Source of the DNA: Coprococcus_C sp934318045
GTDB taxonomy: Bacteria > Bacillota > Clostridia > Lachnospirales > Lachnospiraceae
Assembly (NCBI GenBank): GCA_934318045.1
Contig: CAKREY010000015.1
Location: forward strand, 3,176-67,175
Reading direction: 5' to 3'
DNA length: 64,000 nucleotides
The position numbers were made by a program, and so were the translations under genes. Under the pieces are notes generated by a model. That model was not told the origin of the DNA. It did no database searches and saw only the letters and a list, made by a program, of their open reading frames with translations. Numbering within the stretch: position 1 is the first letter of the stretch; the number at the start of each line of letters is the position of its first letter. Of the stretch, positions 33,286-42,839 are shown in pieces.

Positions 33286-34167
33286 TTATCCCATCATATC
33301 AAACAGACTAAGCTGTGTTCCGATTGTCTTGTTTTTATACTCCCTCGTAAATCGAAGTAATTCTTCCTTGTCATATTGCAATTTTTCCGCTTCGCAGACT
33401 TCCCGGAACGTCTTCATAAGTTCCGGATAGTTTTTTGTTTTCAAGCTTTTTTCATTTTCGAATTCTTTCTCATACCGGTCATACAATTCCGGAAATGTTT
33501 TATAAAGTTTCTGATAAAACCGCTCCTTATTTCCTTCCCGGAGTACCGGGCACAGCTTATCGGTCAACACTCCATAGACGCCTGCCTTTGCACAGGCACA
33601 AAGCAGTGACCGCATCTTTTCCAGCGAATCGTTGATATATGGCAGAATCGGGGAAATACTTGCAATGACCGGAATGCCTCGCTCCGAAAGTTTCTGTATC
33701 AACATGAACCGTTCTTCCGGTGAGGTCGTTCCCTGTTCCAGCTTGTCCGAGAGAACCGGATCACAGGTAAAAACACGGACAATGACCACACATTTTGTTT
33801 TCCGGTTGATCTTATCTAATATATCAATATCCCGGAGTGCCAATGTCGAATTTGTATGAAGCACCAGTCCAAAATCAAACCGTTCGATCTGATTTAAGCA
33901 CCGGCGGATCAGTTGTAATTCTTCTTCGATTGGAAGATATGGTTCGGATGCAGCGCCCACCTGGATCATACTCCTTGTCCGTTTCTTTTTCAAAGCATAC
34001 TCCAGCATATCGACTGCATGTGCTTTTACTTCGATATCCCCGAATTCATGATCCATCCGGTGGCACGCACTCCGCGCATCACAATACATGCAGTCATAGC
34101 TGCATCCCCGATAGATGTTCAATCCATTCTGTGGAGATAAAATTGCTTTTACTTCCTTGTAGTGCAT
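33286..34167 (-). CDS. Radical SAM protein
   Basis: 293 residues. The SAM-binding [4Fe-4S] motif is CxxxCxxC at Cys22, 26 and 29 in NIYRGCSYDCMYCDARS, followed by a radical SAM barrel (IQVGAASEPYLPIE, GLVLHTNS, ISPILPYINDS). It resembles the uncharacterised Rv2578c/SPL-like group; the substrate is unknown. It follows the SMC-like gene by 20 bp, so it may be cotranscribed, but the spacing alone does not prove a shared job. Confidence 0.9.
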   Translation of the reverse strand: MHYKEVKAILSPQNGLNIYRGCSYDCMYCDARSACHRMDHEFGDIEVKAHAVDMLEYALKKKRTRSMIQVGAASEPYLPIEEELQLIRRCLNQIERFDFGLVLHTNSTLALRDIDILDKINRKTKCVVIVRVFTCDPVLSDKLEQGTTSPEERFMLIQKLSERGIPVIASISPILPYINDSLEKMRSLLCACAKAGVYGVLTDKLCPVLREGNKERFYQKLYKTFPELYDRYEKEFENEKSLKTKNYPELMKTFREVCEAEKLQYDKEELLRFTREYKNKTIGTQLSLFDMMG

Positions 34168-34187
34168 GATTTATCCTCTGTCTTTCC

Positions 34188-37100
34188 CTAGATAAAGTCG
34201 AAGCTCACCTGCTCGTATTCGAGATCCTGATATACAAGCTCTTCCTGCTCCACTTTACTTGTATAGTCGACAACGACAGTCAACTGTTTTCCCCCTGCCA
34301 TCTGTTGTCCTAAAATATAATTCACATCAAACCGTCCGGTAATCGCCGGCGTTGCACCACGTGCTGGCACAATCAGCTGCACATGGTTGGCTGCTAAAAG
34401 TGCAAAAATCGGTTCCCATATGTATACATCCTTTGCCGCGCCAAACGGATTATCGATGAAGATTGTCTTTGTTCCTGTATCTTCATTTCCATTTCGGTAC
34501 ATACCGGAAATATAATTGATGATAGAAATCAAAAACTGGATATAGATACCCTGGGACTGCCCGGTGCTTCCGACCGCTTCCTCATACTTCAAATACCGAC
34601 TCTGCTCTTTGATTCGTTCCCGTTTATATAAGCTTAATTTTATCGCATTCATATCGGTCACGATCACGCTGAACAGTTTCTTCAGAGTCAGACTGTTCCG
34701 GATGTATTTCATCCGCTCACGGTCCTGGTCATAGTCGTCCGCCTGTGCCACGATGCGGTCAATATAATCCGACATACGCTGCTTCAAAAATTCATCTTTT
34801 ACATAAGGCACCTGCAGACCTACCATCTGGATCACTTCATCATCCATGATGATACGGGAAAGCTTCGGAAGCTTATCTAACTCGGTCCGCACATCCAGGC
34901 ACCGCTGCAGACACTGCTCCTCGAAGTTTGCTTTTAAGCTTTCCATATCTGTGAGACTTTTTTCCACACGGTCACGTTCAAGTTTTACATATTCAACCAT
35001 CGATTCGAGATTTTCAACCAGAGTCTTTGCCATCCCATATGTGTCCGGAATCAGGACATCATCCCGGATTGTTCCGGCAAGCTCATATGCCTGCATCTCA
35101 TCAAATGTCTGCGCTGTGTTCCCTTTGAATTTCAATAATTCATTTTTGGCTCGTTCGAGCTGCTTACAATTTCGGTCAAACTGCATCAATCTGGATTCAA
35201 AAAGCTCCCGGAGTTTTTCTTTTTCCTCCGCCATCGGTTTTGCATCCTCAAGCGGGATGTCATGCGATGTTACAATCCGCTTCACATCTTTGTACAAATC
35301 CATCATATAACGCTGGCGCTTCTCGTAAGACCGGTACGCTTCATCACAGGCCTTCGCCGCAGCTTCCAGCCTTGCAAGCAGCACCTGCCCGCTCTCTAAA
35401 CTTTCTATGATTTCGGATTCTGATGCCTCGATATCCTCATAACTTCCAAACCCGTTTTGTATATTTTCAATCGCATATTGGATACTTCCTTCGAGCTTGT
35501 CTGCCTTGGACCGGATCTTCGCCAGATTCTGCTCCTGTTTTTTCTGTTCCTCTTTTGCGAACGCGATATCTTCCCTGCATGTACGCAGAACCGTTTCGTC
35601 CGAATAATATAGCAGATTACGGCTTTCCAAATCCTCTAATTCTTTAAAATCAACCCCACGCTGCCCAATATTTTTTCTGGATTTTTCCATGGATGCACGC
35701 AAAGTTTCTATCACCATCTGTTTGTCTTCCATCGCGCGCATATCCGCCCGGTTATCATCAATCATAGTAAAAAACCGTGCCCGCAGATCCTCATCCGAAA
35801 TCGTAAGGACATCATACTCGTGGTCAATATTATAGTATTTTTTGAAATTATCTTTCCAATCCCGGCTCAGATGATCCAATGTCTTCTGCAAAGAATGGAT
35901 TTTTGCATCGGTTTCTTCCACATTAATCTGGCTGTCGCCACCCTGTGCCAGAAAAGAAGCCCGCTGTTCCTCTAATTGTTTCAAATCTGCCGCTGCCTGT
36001 GCCTGTCTTTGCTCTTTGTTTTCAACAACCTGCTGAAGCTGACGGACCGTATAAAGCCGGCTTAGATCCTGTTTGCAGATTTCGCATTGTTTTTTATATT
36101 CCTGTTGCTTTTCTTTGGACTGTCCCAGTTTCTTTTCCGCATCAGCGATTGCTTCTTTGCACGCACTGATCTGCTGTTTTATGTCCGATATCCCTTTTTC
36201 TGCATCTGCTAATTGTTTTCCTGCTTGCAGGAGATCCTGATCGGAAAGCCGGATCAAAAAAGCCTGATCTTCCCGGTAAGCCGAAAGCATCTCTTCCTGC
36301 ATGGCAAGCTGGTCTTTCACTTCTGTTCCATGCGTGCGTTCTTTTGCAACCAGTGTACTGATCGTCTCTGCATCCAGCATATATTCTGCGGAAGCCGCAA
36401 CGGCAAACACATTGTCGCCAAGGTGCATCGCCATATCTTCCATATGATTTTTATCATAGATATAAACCGGAACCGAACCGGTATCGATGGACCGGATATT
36501 CGGATCGCTTTCCAGTGTTTCAAAATCTTCTGCAACAACTCCATATACTAACTGCGGATTTGCCGTAAGGACCGCCGCCTGTTTGTCCGGTGGCAGCGCT
36601 GATACATAGTCCATGCCATAAATGGCTGTAACCCCATGTCTTGTCTCGATATAATCGAGTACTTTTCCGGCACCTTCCGACACGCCGATCAACCGGCCTT
36701 CTGCCAGACGTTCCGCAACTTTTTCGCTTTTTTCAACTTGTTTTTTCAAATCCGCGATCTTAAGTACCGCATCCCGGATACGGTCTGCAAGCACATCGGT
36801 CAATGCATCAAATTCCACCGCGCCATAAATCGTCTGGATTTTATTCAGCTTATCGGCTGCTTCCCTGTATGCTTTTTCCTTTTCACGCAGCGTTGCTTCT
36901 ATATTTTCCGTTTCTGTCTGTTTTACCTGCAACGCCAGGAATCTCTCCCGTTCTGCGTCGAGAAGCTTTTTCTGCTCCTCTGTAAACGCCTCTTCCTGTG
37001 AAAGTTTTTCCTGCCATGCGCGCTGCTGCTCTTCATTTTCCTGCAGCTGGTCATCCACACTTGTAAACCGGATCTCGTTCATTTCCATACGGATCTTGGA

Positions 37101-38588
37101 GAGTTGTTCCGAAACAAGCTTTATTTCTTCTTCTGCTTCTTTCTTGCTCTGTTCACAGACAGCCTGTCTGATCTGCATCTCGGAAAGCATCTTGGCATTG
37201 TACTTCTGCTTTGCCGTCTCACGTTCTAACTGCTCCGTAAGTGTGCTGATCTGGGTTCGCAATTCTGTCATCTTCACATCCATACGCATCTTGATATTAT
37301 ATGCATATGTATATAATAAATCTTCATCAAATGCGGACTCATTCATCTGTGCTTTCACAAATGCTTCTAAGTTGTCTTTTTTCTTCCGGTCTGCCACGTA
37401 TTCGAGATACTCATTCATGCTCTCTTTTTGAGCCAGATTTTCCGTCTCCTGTTCCACGTGCTGCTGCTGCAGCAAAAGCAGCTGCTCTGCTTTCTTTATA
37501 TCCGCGGAAAGTGCATCTAGCTGCCGCTTATCACGTGACACTTTCAGGCACTCTATCTTCTTTCGCTGCTCATCCTTTTTCTCACGTTTTTCCGTTCGCT
37601 CACTGTCCAGGCGTTCGAGCGTATCTGCGTCATGTTTTACAAACTCTTCGCCTGTCACACAGATATCCGCAAACAGTTTTTCTAACTCTGCCTGCTCCTG
37701 ATACAGACTCATAAAAGATGCAACTTTATCCCGCAATACTTCTATCAGCTCTGCCTGATGATCATAACTTGCAATATCTTTTTTCTTTTTTGCAAGCACA
37801 GTCAACTGCTCTTTGATATCCATCAAAAGCTTTGCCATCGTATCGGAATCTTCGCCTTCGCGCATCGTCTTTACTGCATACGCTTTCTCAATGATTCCTT
37901 CGATCAGCAAATCTTCCACAACTTTCCGTGTCGTCTTATAATTTGTTTCAAAATATGTCCGCACATGACCTTCGGTCTTATTGATACCCCGGATGATTTC
38001 CCATTGGCTTTCATGCAATCCATAGCCGCTGATAAACCGCTGGTACTCTCCTTTGCGGTCAAAGATACAGACTTTGAGCGACATATCGCGATGTTCCAGT
38101 TCCTTTAAATAATTGCGAAGCCCCTGAAATGTAATCCGTTCCTTGTCTTTTGACAGCGGCAGGTTGATGATATCGTTTTTGTTGTATTCCCGGTAGAAGA
38201 TGCAATAGTTGAAATATTCGATTGCTGCGACATCTTTTTTCGCAGTTTCTCCTTCCACATCTTTCGCTTTTCTGGCACAGAAACCAGTTGTCATATACCG
38301 GTAACCTTCTTTTTGATCCTGCTCATCGAGTTTCCACTCCACAAGGGAATGGATCGTTGTGTTTCCATTGCCTGTCCGGAACAGTTTCTCGATTGGCTGT
38401 TTCTCATCGAGCGTACAGTTTGGTATCACGTTTTGCAAAAGCAAAAGCATCAAAACGCTTTTTCCACCACCGTTTGCCAAATCATACAATGTGTTTTTTC
38501 CATACATACGCATAGAAAAATCATCATAAAACTGCGTTCCAAAATTATATTTTACATTGTTTACACGAATCCGGTTGATACTAGGCAT
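34188..38588 (-). CDS. SMC/MukB-like ATPase (JetC-type)
   Basis: 1466 residues. Walker A is LANGGGKS (37-44); very long coiled-coil arms fill about residues 270-1230 with a central hinge-like part near 600-790; the C-terminal head has signature-like GSTGQSQGIYIQFLIS and a Walker B region TIFIDNPFGAAKDVYIWEP. The usual catalytic Glu after the Walker B Asp is replaced by Asn (DNP). Together with the two upstream genes this is a MukBEF/Wadjet-like condensin. It overlaps the middle gene by 8 bases. No JetD (topoisomerase VI-like nuclease) follows; the next gene encodes a radical SAM protein. Confidence 0.87.
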   Translation of the reverse strand: MPSINRIRVNNVKYNFGTQFYDDFSMRMYGKNTLYDLANGGGKSVLMLLLLQNVIPNCTLDEKQPIEKLFRTGNGNTTIHSLVEWKLDEQDQKEGYRYMTTGFCARKAKDVEGETAKKDVAAIEYFNYCIFYREYNKNDIINLPLSKDKERITFQGLRNYLKELEHRDMSLKVCIFDRKGEYQRFISGYGLHESQWEIIRGINKTEGHVRTYFETNYKTTRKVVEDLLIEGIIEKAYAVKTMREGEDSDTMAKLLMDIKEQLTVLAKKKKDIASYDHQAELIEVLRDKVASFMSLYQEQAELEKLFADICVTGEEFVKHDADTLERLDSERTEKREKKDEQRKKIECLKVSRDKRQLDALSADIKKAEQLLLLQQQHVEQETENLAQKESMNEYLEYVADRKKKDNLEAFVKAQMNESAFDEDLLYTYAYNIKMRMDVKMTELRTQISTLTEQLERETAKQKYNAKMLSEMQIRQAVCEQSKKEAEEEIKLVSEQLSKIRMEMNEIRFTSVDDQLQENEEQQRAWQEKLSQEEAFTEEQKKLLDAERERFLALQVKQTETENIEATLREKEKAYREAADKLNKIQTIYGAVEFDALTDVLADRIRDAVLKIADLKKQVEKSEKVAERLAEGRLIGVSEGAGKVLDYIETRHGVTAIYGMDYVSALPPDKQAAVLTANPQLVYGVVAEDFETLESDPNIRSIDTGSVPVYIYDKNHMEDMAMHLGDNVFAVAASAEYMLDAETISTLVAKERTHGTEVKDQLAMQEEMLSAYREDQAFLIRLSDQDLLQAGKQLADAEKGISDIKQQISACKEAIADAEKKLGQSKEKQQEYKKQCEICKQDLSRLYTVRQLQQVVENKEQRQAQAAADLKQLEEQRASFLAQGGDSQINVEETDAKIHSLQKTLDHLSRDWKDNFKKYYNIDHEYDVLTISDEDLRARFFTMIDDNRADMRAMEDKQMVIETLRASMEKSRKNIGQRGVDFKELEDLESRNLLYYSDETVLRTCREDIAFAKEEQKKQEQNLAKIRSKADKLEGSIQYAIENIQNGFGSYEDIEASESEIIESLESGQVLLARLEAAAKACDEAYRSYEKRQRYMMDLYKDVKRIVTSHDIPLEDAKPMAEEKEKLRELFESRLMQFDRNCKQLERAKNELLKFKGNTAQTFDEMQAYELAGTIRDDVLIPDTYGMAKTLVENLESMVEYVKLERDRVEKSLTDMESLKANFEEQCLQRCLDVRTELDKLPKLSRIIMDDEVIQMVGLQVPYVKDEFLKQRMSDYIDRIVAQADDYDQDRERMKYIRNSLTLKKLFSVIVTDMNAIKLSLYKRERIKEQSRYLKYEEAVGSTGQSQGIYIQFLISIINYISGMYRNGNEDTGTKTIFIDNPFGAAKDVYIWEPIFALLAANHVQLIVPARGATPAITGRFDVNYILGQQMAGGKQLTVVVDYTSKVEQEELVYQDLEYEQVSFDFI

Positions 38589-39294
38589 GCGTCTCTCCTC
38601 CCAGTACTTTATAGATTTTTCCTTTGTATTCCTCGAAATAATTTTCTACAATCGCATGGAACCGGTCTGTCGGATAATACCGGTCTTCCACTGCCAGGAA
38701 AAGCTTCTGTTCCTGCAGAAAATTAAATGTCAGTTTCACATATCCTGTACGGGACGCGCGGCTCGCACGATTTTTGTCTTTCTCGTCCGAAGTCACAAGC
38801 GGCAGTTCGTCCCACAAAAGTGCCAATGACTTGAAGCTGTCTGCCTCCACATCGCTCATAGAATATACAGACAGATCTTTTGTGATTGCCTGCAGGTAGG
38901 TTGTCACCTGCTCGATCACATCCTCAAGCCGCACATATTCTTTCACCTGATACGACGCAGAATCCTGATAAAAAAGGAGCAGGAAATTATATAAAATAAA
39001 ATATACCATATATAATTCCCGGTTCAGCCGCAGTCCAAGCACGCGCTTCATATCATCGTTTGTATATCCAAACACCCGGTTTCCTTCTCCCGCGGTCAGA
39101 TAGATGGCATCCTGGTATTCATACAGATTCAGATTCAGTTTTTTCATCATCTTCGTCACGATGTCATACACAGCGGCATTTGCATAAAACTCTTCATACA
39201 TGTCCCGCGTATCCGGATTTTTTCTGGAAATCTCCTGTCCGGTAATGAGTGCCGCATAGATATCCAATGCTTTTTCAAGATTCCGCTGTTCCAT
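38581..39294 (-). CDS. MukE/JetB-like condensin accessory subunit
   Basis: 237 residues, winged-helix-like and mostly helical (LEKALDIYAALITGQEISRKN at the start; YRVKEYVRLEDVI-like middle; ETHA end). By position and size it is the MukE/JetB partner that bridges kleisin and ATPase; I believe it belongs to the DUF6063 group. Its start overlaps the previous stop by one base (TAATG) and its end overlaps the SMC-like gene, so the three are translated together. Confidence 0.72.
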   Translation of the reverse strand: MEQRNLEKALDIYAALITGQEISRKNPDTRDMYEEFYANAAVYDIVTKMMKKLNLNLYEYQDAIYLTAGEGNRVFGYTNDDMKRVLGLRLNRELYMVYFILYNFLLLFYQDSASYQVKEYVRLEDVIEQVTTYLQAITKDLSVYSMSDVEADSFKSLALLWDELPLVTSDEKDKNRASRASRTGYVKLTFNFLQEQKLFLAVEDRYYPTDRFHAIVENYFEEYKGKIYKVLGGETHA

Positions 39295-40877
39295 TATCTG
39301 ACTGCCTCCTTTTCAAAATTCATATCAGTTACAACAAACGGTTCGGTCTGTTCCGCTCCTGTCTTTCCTGTAAATACCGGCTGGATTGCTACTTCATCCG
39401 TTCCAAATGTAATCGAAAACCGGATATCCTGTATTTTTTCCCGTTCTTCCTGTGTCAGATGTCTGACGACCATTTCTTCAAGCATCGTTTCCTGCTTTTC
39501 AAACATCGCAGACGTATCATATTGCTTCTTCCCCGCCAGATGCACTAAAAAAGCATAATAATCACGGTTTTCATATATCTCTTCCCCAAACTTAATCTCT
39601 AAGATTCCATTGTATTCCTTCAAGCTTAGACGATTCCACTTTTTAAGCTGATCACACAGTTCAAAAAACATATGTGCAAAATTCTTTCCGATTTTTTCTT
39701 CCAATATCTCATCTTCGTATTTGAAATCCGGTGTAATCTCCCGCTTCTCGATTTTTTCCGTCTCCTGTTTGTCGTCACTCTTCAACGTCAGGATATTGTC
39801 GATATTCCGCATGGTAAAGAAACGTTCCATTCGCGGTGCAAACAACGGTTCAAGCACATGCCGCATCATCGCCGGATCATCCTGCTTCATAATCTGTATC
39901 AGACTTTGTTTGAAATCAAATACCGGTCTTAATTTCCTAAGCTTTGCCCGGTTTATAATCTGATCCGAAAGCTGTGAGAGTTCTGTCGTCTCCCCGATCA
40001 GGCGGCTGTGATTGTAGATCGTTCGTTTGAGTTCCGTCTCGAGCTGGCTGATTTCTGCTAATGCTTTGGAACGAAGCGTCGGAGCACTCCCATCCGTGTC
40101 ACGTTCAAACTCTGCTTTTTCGATTGCTTTATCTACGAGTGCCTTGTTCTTCACAAAAAGCTTCTGCTCTTCAGAGAACCATTTTGCTGTCGTATCCATG
40201 AATTGTTCGTATGCTTTTGCACCTTCGAACACATCTACTCCAAGCAGTTTTACTACTTCATTTTTCTGCTCGATCAGAGAGATCACCTGGCTGTTGATCC
40301 GTCGTACAACATCGATGCCACCTTTGAAATTATTTGCATTGATCATCTTTTCAAGCAAAAGCTGGGATACGTTGATCCGGCTCTCTTCTTTTACTTCCTT
40401 TGTATCAAGATAAAACTCGATTCCATCCGATGTGATCGTGTAAAACACTTGTCCCTGTGTGATATGGCTGTCAATCAGCTTCACACGGGCCACTTTGTTT
40501 TCTCTGGCTTCCGGATCATAAAAATGAAAAGAAAACGCCCGTCCGTCATTTTTGATCTTATCAAATATATAGGAGCAAAGCTCGCGAAGTTCCGATGGGC
40601 TCTCCTCCAATCTGAAATCACGTGTCAGAAGCTCCCTCAAAAATGCTTCATACTCCTCATATGTGACATCCTTCTCATGGAAATTGTTCTCATTGATGAA
40701 AAAACGCAAGGTTGCCATCGTGATATAACCCATATCCAAAAATGCATACTTTCCTTCTTTATACTGTGTGAAGGTTGTCTCGTTCAGCACAAAAAAAGGA
40801 TAGTACTTTTTCAGATTCTGCATCCGTGCACTATGCTCCGCAATTATATCGTTGATCATTACATGTTTTAAAGCCAT
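39294..40877 (-). CDS. Kleisin-like JetA/MukF-type condensin subunit
   Basis: 527 residues, mainly helical, with N-terminal YYPFFVLNETTFTQY and AFLDMGYITMATLRFF and a C-terminal LTQEEREKIQDIRFSITFG. This matches the JetA (formerly DUF5716) family, the kleisin of Wadjet-type condensins, which connects to the SMC heads. It is the first gene of the three-gene unit. AAGGAAA precedes the ATG. Several TATAAT-like boxes lie in the AT-rich gap upstream (40930-40960). Confidence 0.78.
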   Translation of the reverse strand: MALKHVMINDIIAEHSARMQNLKKYYPFFVLNETTFTQYKEGKYAFLDMGYITMATLRFFINENNFHEKDVTYEEYEAFLRELLTRDFRLEESPSELRELCSYIFDKIKNDGRAFSFHFYDPEARENKVARVKLIDSHITQGQVFYTITSDGIEFYLDTKEVKEESRINVSQLLLEKMINANNFKGGIDVVRRINSQVISLIEQKNEVVKLLGVDVFEGAKAYEQFMDTTAKWFSEEQKLFVKNKALVDKAIEKAEFERDTDGSAPTLRSKALAEISQLETELKRTIYNHSRLIGETTELSQLSDQIINRAKLRKLRPVFDFKQSLIQIMKQDDPAMMRHVLEPLFAPRMERFFTMRNIDNILTLKSDDKQETEKIEKREITPDFKYEDEILEEKIGKNFAHMFFELCDQLKKWNRLSLKEYNGILEIKFGEEIYENRDYYAFLVHLAGKKQYDTSAMFEKQETMLEEMVVRHLTQEEREKIQDIRFSITFGTDEVAIQPVFTGKTGAEQTEPFVVTDMNFEKEAVR

Positions 40878-41037
40878 ACGTGTTTCCTTCTATTTATCAT
40901 GTGCCAGTTTACATAATAGGGCATAATGCCGCATAATTATAATAATTATAATACAAGGCGACACAGGAAACAAGAGATACAACAAGAAAATACGGGGGAA
41001 AATCAGCAGAAAATCAATCACGCTTTCCACATATCAC

Positions 41038-41067
41038 AAAAAAACCGCCCTGCCAAAGCAGAGCGGT
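41038..41067 (-). terminator. Rho-independent terminator of fba
   Basis: A 10-bp stem (41044-41053 with 41058-41067, loop 4 nt) followed by seven T on the minus strand (41038-41044). It lies about 35 bp after the aldolase stop. Confidence 0.88.
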
Positions 41068-41100
41068 CTGTACATCTAGTTTTTTGAATGAAGTTACTTA

Positions 41101-41964
41101 TTAAGCTTTTCCAACAGATCCGAAAAGTTCCATCTTCTCTTTCACTGTTGCCTTGATTGCTTCTGCACCAGGTGCAAGGAGCTTACGTGGATCAAATCCC
41201 TTGCCTTCAAGGTCCTTACCAGCTTCAATGTACTTTCTTGTAGCTTCCTGGAATGAAAGCTGACATTCTGTATTTACATTGATCTTTGATACACCAAGTG
41301 TGATTGCCTTCTTGATCATGTCTGCAGGAATACCTGTACCTCCATGAAGTACAAGTGGCATAATACCTGTCTTCTGCTGGATTGCATCCAAAGTCTCGAA
41401 GGAAAGTCCCTTCCAGTTTGCTGGATACTTACCATGGATATTTCCGATACCTGCTGCAAGCATATCTACGCCAAGATCTGCAATAATCTTACACTCTTCA
41501 GGATCTGCGCACTCACCCATACCTACAACGCCGTCTTCTTCTCCACCGATGGAACCAACTTCACACTCGATTGAAAGTCCAAGCTGATGTGCAACATTTA
41601 CAAGCTCTTTTGACTTTGCAAGGTTCTCTTCGAATGGATAATGAGAACCATCAAACATGATAGATGTGAAGCCAGCCTTGATACACTTATAACATCCTTC
41701 GTATGTTCCATGATCCAAATGCAGTGCTACAGGAACTGTGATTCCGAGTTCCTCGTCCATAGCCTTAACCATAGCTGCAACTGTCTTGAATCCTGTCATA
41801 TACTTTCCGGCACCCTCAGATACACCAAGGATAACAGGGGAGTTTAATTCCTGTGCTGTTAAAAGAATTGACTTTGTCCACTCAAGGTTATTAATGTTGA
41901 ACTGACCAACTGCATAATGACCAGCTTTCGCCTTTTTCAACATCTCTGTAGCTGAAACTAACAT
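41101..41964 (-). CDS. fba: Class II fructose-1,6-bisphosphate aldolase
   Basis: About 287 residues. Zinc-dependent aldolase signatures: VALHLDHGTYEGCYKCI, FTSIMFDGSHYPFEENL, ECEVGSIGGEEDG, LVLHGGTGIPADMI and KINVNTECQLSF. It cleaves fructose-1,6-bisphosphate in glycolysis. The ATG at 41962-41964 (MLVSATEML) follows GGAGG by 8 bases; the frame also has an upstream ATG in the ribosome site itself, which is rejected. Confidence 0.96.
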   Translation of the reverse strand: MLVSATEMLKKAKAGHYAVGQFNINNLEWTKSILLTAQELNSPVILGVSEGAGKYMTGFKTVAAMVKAMDEELGITVPVALHLDHGTYEGCYKCIKAGFTSIMFDGSHYPFEENLAKSKELVNVAHQLGLSIECEVGSIGGEEDGVVGMGECADPEECKIIADLGVDMLAAGIGNIHGKYPANWKGLSFETLDAIQQKTGIMPLVLHGGTGIPADMIKKAITLGVSKINVNTECQLSFQEATRKYIEAGKDLEGKGFDPRKLLAPGAEAIKATVKEKMELFGSVGKA

Positions 41965-42042
41965 TTGTAATTCCTCCATTTTCTAAAAAATTTATCCTAG
42001 ATAACTGTATTATACTATATTATCCGCAAAAATAAAAGACTA

Positions 42043-42540
42043 TTACTTACAATAATCCAAAAATTTCTCTTTGATTTCTTCTCTGTCTATCCCCATAGCC
42101 AAAGCAAGTTCACTGTAAAGTCCATCCTCGGCAAGTTTCATATATCGCTCGTCTGTCACGGTCACTTTCTTCCCGTTTGCTTCCCGTTCTTCCTTCCGGA
42201 TTAAAAGTGCTTTGATCATCTGCACGCATTGACGCAGGTCGCAGCTCTTCATCGCCTTTTTATACGTGTCGTCCCGTTGTCTCTCGCTCTGGATTTTAAG
42301 CGGTTCAATCTCCTTCACTTCCTCAAGCAGCGCCTTTGCTTCCTCTGCTGTAATCACGCTCCGAAGTACAACCCGGTTATTGTCTGTCGGACAAAAAAGC
42401 CGGCTGTCCCGCGTCTTCTCCGGCACCAATACATAATACAACTTATCCGGCGTACTCCCCTCAATATCCGGATGCGTTATTTCCTCTACCCTGCATATAC
42501 CATTGCTGCCATATACGATATAATCTCCAACCTGAAACAC
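42043..42540 (-). CDS. CarD-family transcriptional regulator
   Basis: 165 residues from a GTG start. The N-terminal CarD/TRCF RNA polymerase-interacting domain is FQVGDYIVYGSNGICRVEEI, followed by a helical C-terminal DNA-binding half ending EIKEKFLDYCK. CarD proteins bind the RNA polymerase beta subunit and modulate promoter opening. GTG at 42538-42540 has GGAGG 7 bases upstream; a longer frame to 42660 adds a non-family N-terminus and lacks a ribosome site. Confidence 0.88.
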   Translation of the reverse strand: MFQVGDYIVYGSNGICRVEEITHPDIEGSTPDKLYYVLVPEKTRDSRLFCPTDNNRVVLRSVITAEEAKALLEEVKEIEPLKIQSERQRDDTYKKAMKSCDLRQCVQMIKALLIRKEEREANGKKVTVTDERYMKLAEDGLYSELALAMGIDREEIKEKFLDYCK

Positions 42541-42839
42541 GCTCTCGCCTCCATTTTTTATTTCCCGTCTTTCGCTTTTCTTTCTTATTTTTATAATAAC
42601 ACGTTTTTCAAAAAACTGTAAGGAGGTTTTCCATACATGCCTGATTTTCGGCGTTTTCACAAAGAAGCAGCATATATTTTTTGTATTTTTTCACAATTGC
42701 TTTTTTCTATTTTTTACAAATTTTTACAAGTATATCATTTTTTGTTGATTTTCCTTATAAAATGTCGATAATGAAATTAGAGAAACTGATAGACGGGAGC
42801 AAAACCGGATCAACATAGCAAAACAAGGGGGATGTATTT
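42541..42839. promoter_or_regulatory. AT-rich divergent intergenic region with promoters
   Basis: This 299-bp gap separates the CarD gene (minus) from the GGDEF gene (plus). On the plus strand TTGATT (42745-42750) and ATAATG (42768-42773), spacing 17 bp, is the likely GGDEF promoter. On the minus strand a TATTAT box near 42600 may serve the CarD gene. Long T runs dominate the middle; no gene is seen. Confidence 0.45.

Noticed and set aside
33286..40877. Complete Wadjet (JetABCD) defence system
   Set aside because: No JetD-like gene is found on either side; the downstream neighbour has a radical SAM motif. Reported as an incomplete or different condensin set.
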